The translations under genes were made by a program, and so were the position numbers. The notes under the pieces are model-generated. The model was given only the letters and a program-made list of their open reading frames with translations. It had not been told where the DNA came from and searched no databases. Positions 62,012 through 64,000 of a stretch of 64,000 nt of DNA are shown here, in pieces. Each line of letters begins with the position of its first letter. Within the stretch, counting starts at the first letter, position 1. Source of the stretch: Roseobacter sp. MH60115 (lineage in GTDB: Bacteria; Pseudomonadota; Alphaproteobacteria; Rhodobacterales; Rhodobacteraceae); the NCBI RefSeq assembly GCF_015644665.1, contig NZ_JADOBQ010000013.1, forward strand, positions 1 to 64,000, written 5' to 3'.

Positions 62012-62470
62012 TCAGGCGTTCTCGATCACAAAGCCTTCATGCGCGATCTCGATGCTCTCCACCGCGACCTCATTGCCATCGGCCTTCAGATCCGTGCCCG
62101 TGACCTTGACCGGAAAGGCGTTCTGCACTTTCCAGACCATCGTCGGGTTCTGACCCTCATCCAGCAGCGAAATCGTCAGCGCCTTGCGGGTGATCGTGTT
62201 CATCTTGATCTCGGCGAACCAGTCCCAGATGGCGTTGTCCTTGGCGAACACCCCCTTCTTCATGGTGATGTTCGAGGTCTTGATCATGCCGGGCATCTTG
62301 ATGGTGGAAAATACCGGGTTGTTGCCCGCCCGGTACTCGATGGCCTCGCTCTCGATGTCGAGGCCCGAGACCTCCTGAAAGGCCAGTTCAGTATCGTCCC
62401 ACTTGACCTGAAAGTGGAACTTGGGGAGCGGCCAGATGGCCTGCGTTTGTGCGGAACCGTCGTCTGCCAT
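62012..62470 (-). CDS. Tail-tube protein 1 (Afp1-like)
   Basis: A 152-residue tube protein with the usual motif FQVKWDDTELAFQEVSGLDIESEAIEYRAGNN and a C-terminal NAFPVKVTGTDLKADGNEVAVESIEIAHEGF. It forms the bulk of the inner tube. It is a paralogue of the following tube gene and immediately follows the sheath gene. Confidence 0.93.
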   Translation of the reverse strand: MADDGSAQTQAIWPLPKFHFQVKWDDTELAFQEVSGLDIESEAIEYRAGNNPVFSTIKMPGMIKTSNITMKKGVFAKDNAIWDWFAEIKMNTITRKALTISLLDEGQNPTMVWKVQNAFPVKVTGTDLKADGNEVAVESIEIAHEGFVIENA

Positions 62471-62490
62471 GTCTGATTTTCCTCTCTAAC

Positions 62491-64000
62491 TCAGGATTTC
62501 TGCATTTGCTGCTGGAAGGTGATCTCGATGAATTCCGCAGGCCGCGTCACCGCCACCAGCACGGTAATCCGCAGGATGCCTTCCAGAATATCCACCGGCG
62601 TCATGGTCTCGCCCAGACCCACATGCACGGAAAACGCATCCGTCGGCACAGCGCCCGCAAGCCCGCCCTGTTTCCAGACCGAGGTCAGGAAATTCTCGAT
62701 CATCGACCGCATGGTGACCCAGGTCTGCGCCGTGTTGGGCTCGAACACATAGGCCTTGGAGGCGAGCCGGATCGATTCCTCGATCATGATCATGGTCCGG
62801 CGCACGTTGATGTAGCGCCAATCCAGGCTGTTACCGTCCAGCGTCCGCGCGCCCCAGACCAGCGTCCCCTCACCCACGAAAGGCCGGATCGCGTTGATCG
62901 ACTTGCCGGTGGTGGAAACGTTGAGGTTCTCCTGCTCCTCGTGGCTGATGTTGACCATCGGCGCCACGACGGAATTCAGCGAGACATTGGCCGGCGCTTT
63001 CCAGACCCCCCGGCTGTTGTCGACCATCGTATAGATGCCCGCCATCGCCGCCGAGGCGGGCATGGAGTTCATGTAGCCGGTGATCTCGTTCATCACATCC
63101 GTGTACATCGGCACCACCGCCCGCAGCGTCTTGTCGATGGTCTCGGGCGACGGCCCGTCCGTCTCCACCCCATCCTGGCTGTCGTTCATCAGGATGCGGA
63201 TTTTCTGCGGCGGCTGCACCGCCCCGCCAACCTCGATGGTGTAGCTGACCGTGGCCTCCGGCCCGACAAAGGCGGGGTCAGGCGCAAAGGTGACCTTGCC
63301 GCCGCTGCCCACTTTCCAGGTGCCCACGCCTTCCTCGGTCTTGGCTTTTCCGGCAGCCGTGTCCGCGTCCACCAGCTTCACGCTGGCCTTGTCGCCATCG
63401 GGATGATCCGCCGGGACATCCACCACGACAGAGGTGCCCGCCGCCACGGCAGGCGCATCCAGCAGACCGCCGACAACTTCCACCGCAATGGTGCGCGCGT
63501 CGGTGGCGATCTCATTCTCATCGGTCACCACAAGGTCGAATTGCCCCGCGTTGCCCTTCTCGGGATCGTGGATAAAGCTCACCTCGCCCGCTTCCAGCTG
63601 CGCCTGGGTAAAGCTGGTCAGCGCATCGGTGGTGCCGGTCTTGACCAGCTTGCCCGCCATACCGTCCTCGTCACCCTCGACCAGATAGGTGAGCCCTTCG
63701 GCATCGCTCTCGTCGTCACTGGCGCTGATGTCGGTGGTGGTCAGCGCAATGGTCCCGCCCTTGGGCAGCGACAGGGTGAAATCCCCCATCAGCACCGGCG
63801 CCGAGATCCGCTCGATCTCGTGGCGCAGCTCGTCCGATTTGCCGACACTGCGGCGCATCAGCCCGATCAGCGTCTTGCGGCTGCCCGGCTCGATATTCTC
63901 AAAGGTGAAATCGCGGCTCTGATAGATCGAACTGTCGAGCCACGGGTAATAGGCCGCGCCGAAATCGAGGTTGTTGATCCCGATGTCATTGCGGAAGGTC
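62491..64000 (-). CDS. Contractile tail-sheath protein with inserted Ig-like domains (partial)
   Basis: The window has the C-terminal part of at least 500 residues; the N-terminus is beyond base 64000. The sheath C-terminal domain is clear (GIYTMVDNSRGVWKAPANVS, SINAIRPFVGEGTLVWGART, WRYINVRRTMIMIEESIRLA, EFIEITFQQQMQ). Upstream, between FIEISAPVLMGDF-type and PPQKIRILMNDSQDG segments, about 200 residues look like two adhesin-type beta domains: one of cadherin/CSPG-like repeat type (PKGGTIALTTTDISASDDES, FTQAQLEAGEVSFIHDPEK) and one Ig-like (GKVTFAPDPAFVGPEATVSY). Sheaths of this family are usually about 350 residues plus optional surface domains, so the insertion would face outward. Confidence 0.85.
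   Translation of the reverse strand, partial: TFRNDIGINNLDFGAAYYPWLDSSIYQSRDFTFENIEPGSRKTLIGLMRRSVGKSDELRHEIERISAPVLMGDFTLSLPKGGTIALTTTDISASDDESDAEGLTYLVEGDEDGMAGKLVKTGTTDALTSFTQAQLEAGEVSFIHDPEKGNAGQFDLVVTDENEIATDARTIAVEVVGGLLDAPAVAAGTSVVVDVPADHPDGDKASVKLVDADTAAGKAKTEEGVGTWKVGSGGKVTFAPDPAFVGPEATVSYTIEVGGAVQPPQKIRILMNDSQDGVETDGPSPETIDKTLRAVVPMYTDVMNEITGYMNSMPASAAMAGIYTMVDNSRGVWKAPANVSLNSVVAPMVNISHEEQENLNVSTTGKSINAIRPFVGEGTLVWGARTLDGNSLDWRYINVRRTMIMIEESIRLASKAYVFEPNTAQTWVTMRSMIENFLTSVWKQGGLAGAVPTDAFSVHVGLGETMTPVDILEGILRITVLVAVTRPAEFIEITFQQQMQKS

Noticed and set aside
1..64000. CRISPR arrays, tRNA or rRNA genes, insertion sequences
   Set aside because: No repeat-spacer pattern, cloverleaf-like sequence, or transposase-like protein was recognised anywhere in the window.

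Overview
The window looks like a chromosomal segment of a marine Rhodobacterales (Roseobacter-group) alphaproteobacterium. The evidence is the high G+C, the sox-type sulfur genes, a BKACE / cyclase / IclR catabolic locus, many FNR-type boxes, and an integrated roseobacter-type ssDNA microvirus. No rRNA, tRNA or CRISPR array was seen. All calls come from reading the sequence and recognising motifs; no database search was run.

Layout. (1) 1-5030: end of a sulfur-oxidation locus (flavocytochrome c sulfide dehydrogenase-like C-terminus, DUF302 protein, YeeE/YedE transporter, two MBL-fold hydrolases), interrupted by a lower-G+C prephenate/arogenate dehydrogenase-like gene. (2) 5168-9686: an IclR-controlled catabolic locus with clear operators. 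Its middle genes (SDR, 3-hydroxyacyl-CoA dehydrogenase, LivM) are reduced to colinear deletion remnants. (3) 9741-15953: a complete-looking Microviridae prophage of about 6.2 kb between two dif-like XerC/XerD sites, with at least two genes too short for ordinary gene calling. (4) 16003-38446: a low-oxygen / stationary-phase region. It has about ten FNR/FixK-type boxes, mostly centred 55-80 bp upstream of starts, serving a flavodoxin, an ABC-FtsX-HlyD-PhaC operon, phasin, M50-CBS protease, a FixL-like kinase, a bactofilin-like membrane protein, Hsp20, carbamate kinase and AdhP. It also encodes its own Crp/Fnr regulator. (5) 38524-42221: a tight operon GST - ChrR-like cupin - SDR - FAD amine oxidase - TetR with a candidate TetR operator. 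(6) 42240-64000: a minus-strand cluster of more than 21 kb for a contractile injection system (sheath, two tubes, DUF5908, LysM, VgrG, PAAR, gp25, two baseplate proteins, fibre-like protein, tape measure, AAA+ ATPase). It also carries a lipoprotein and a large secreted/membrane-anchored protein with peptidoglycan-binding and degenerate GH18-like parts.

How they fit together: the FixL-like sensor, the OmpR-type regulator and the Crp/Fnr protein sit inside the set of genes whose promoters carry the boxes. That suggests a local oxygen-response circuit resembling, by gene content, the mycobacterial dormancy regulon. The injection-system cluster is translationally coupled through most of its length. 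It includes envelope-type genes and a sheath protein with inserted adhesin-like beta domains, which points to a cell-anchored or surface-decorated variant rather than a standard released particle.
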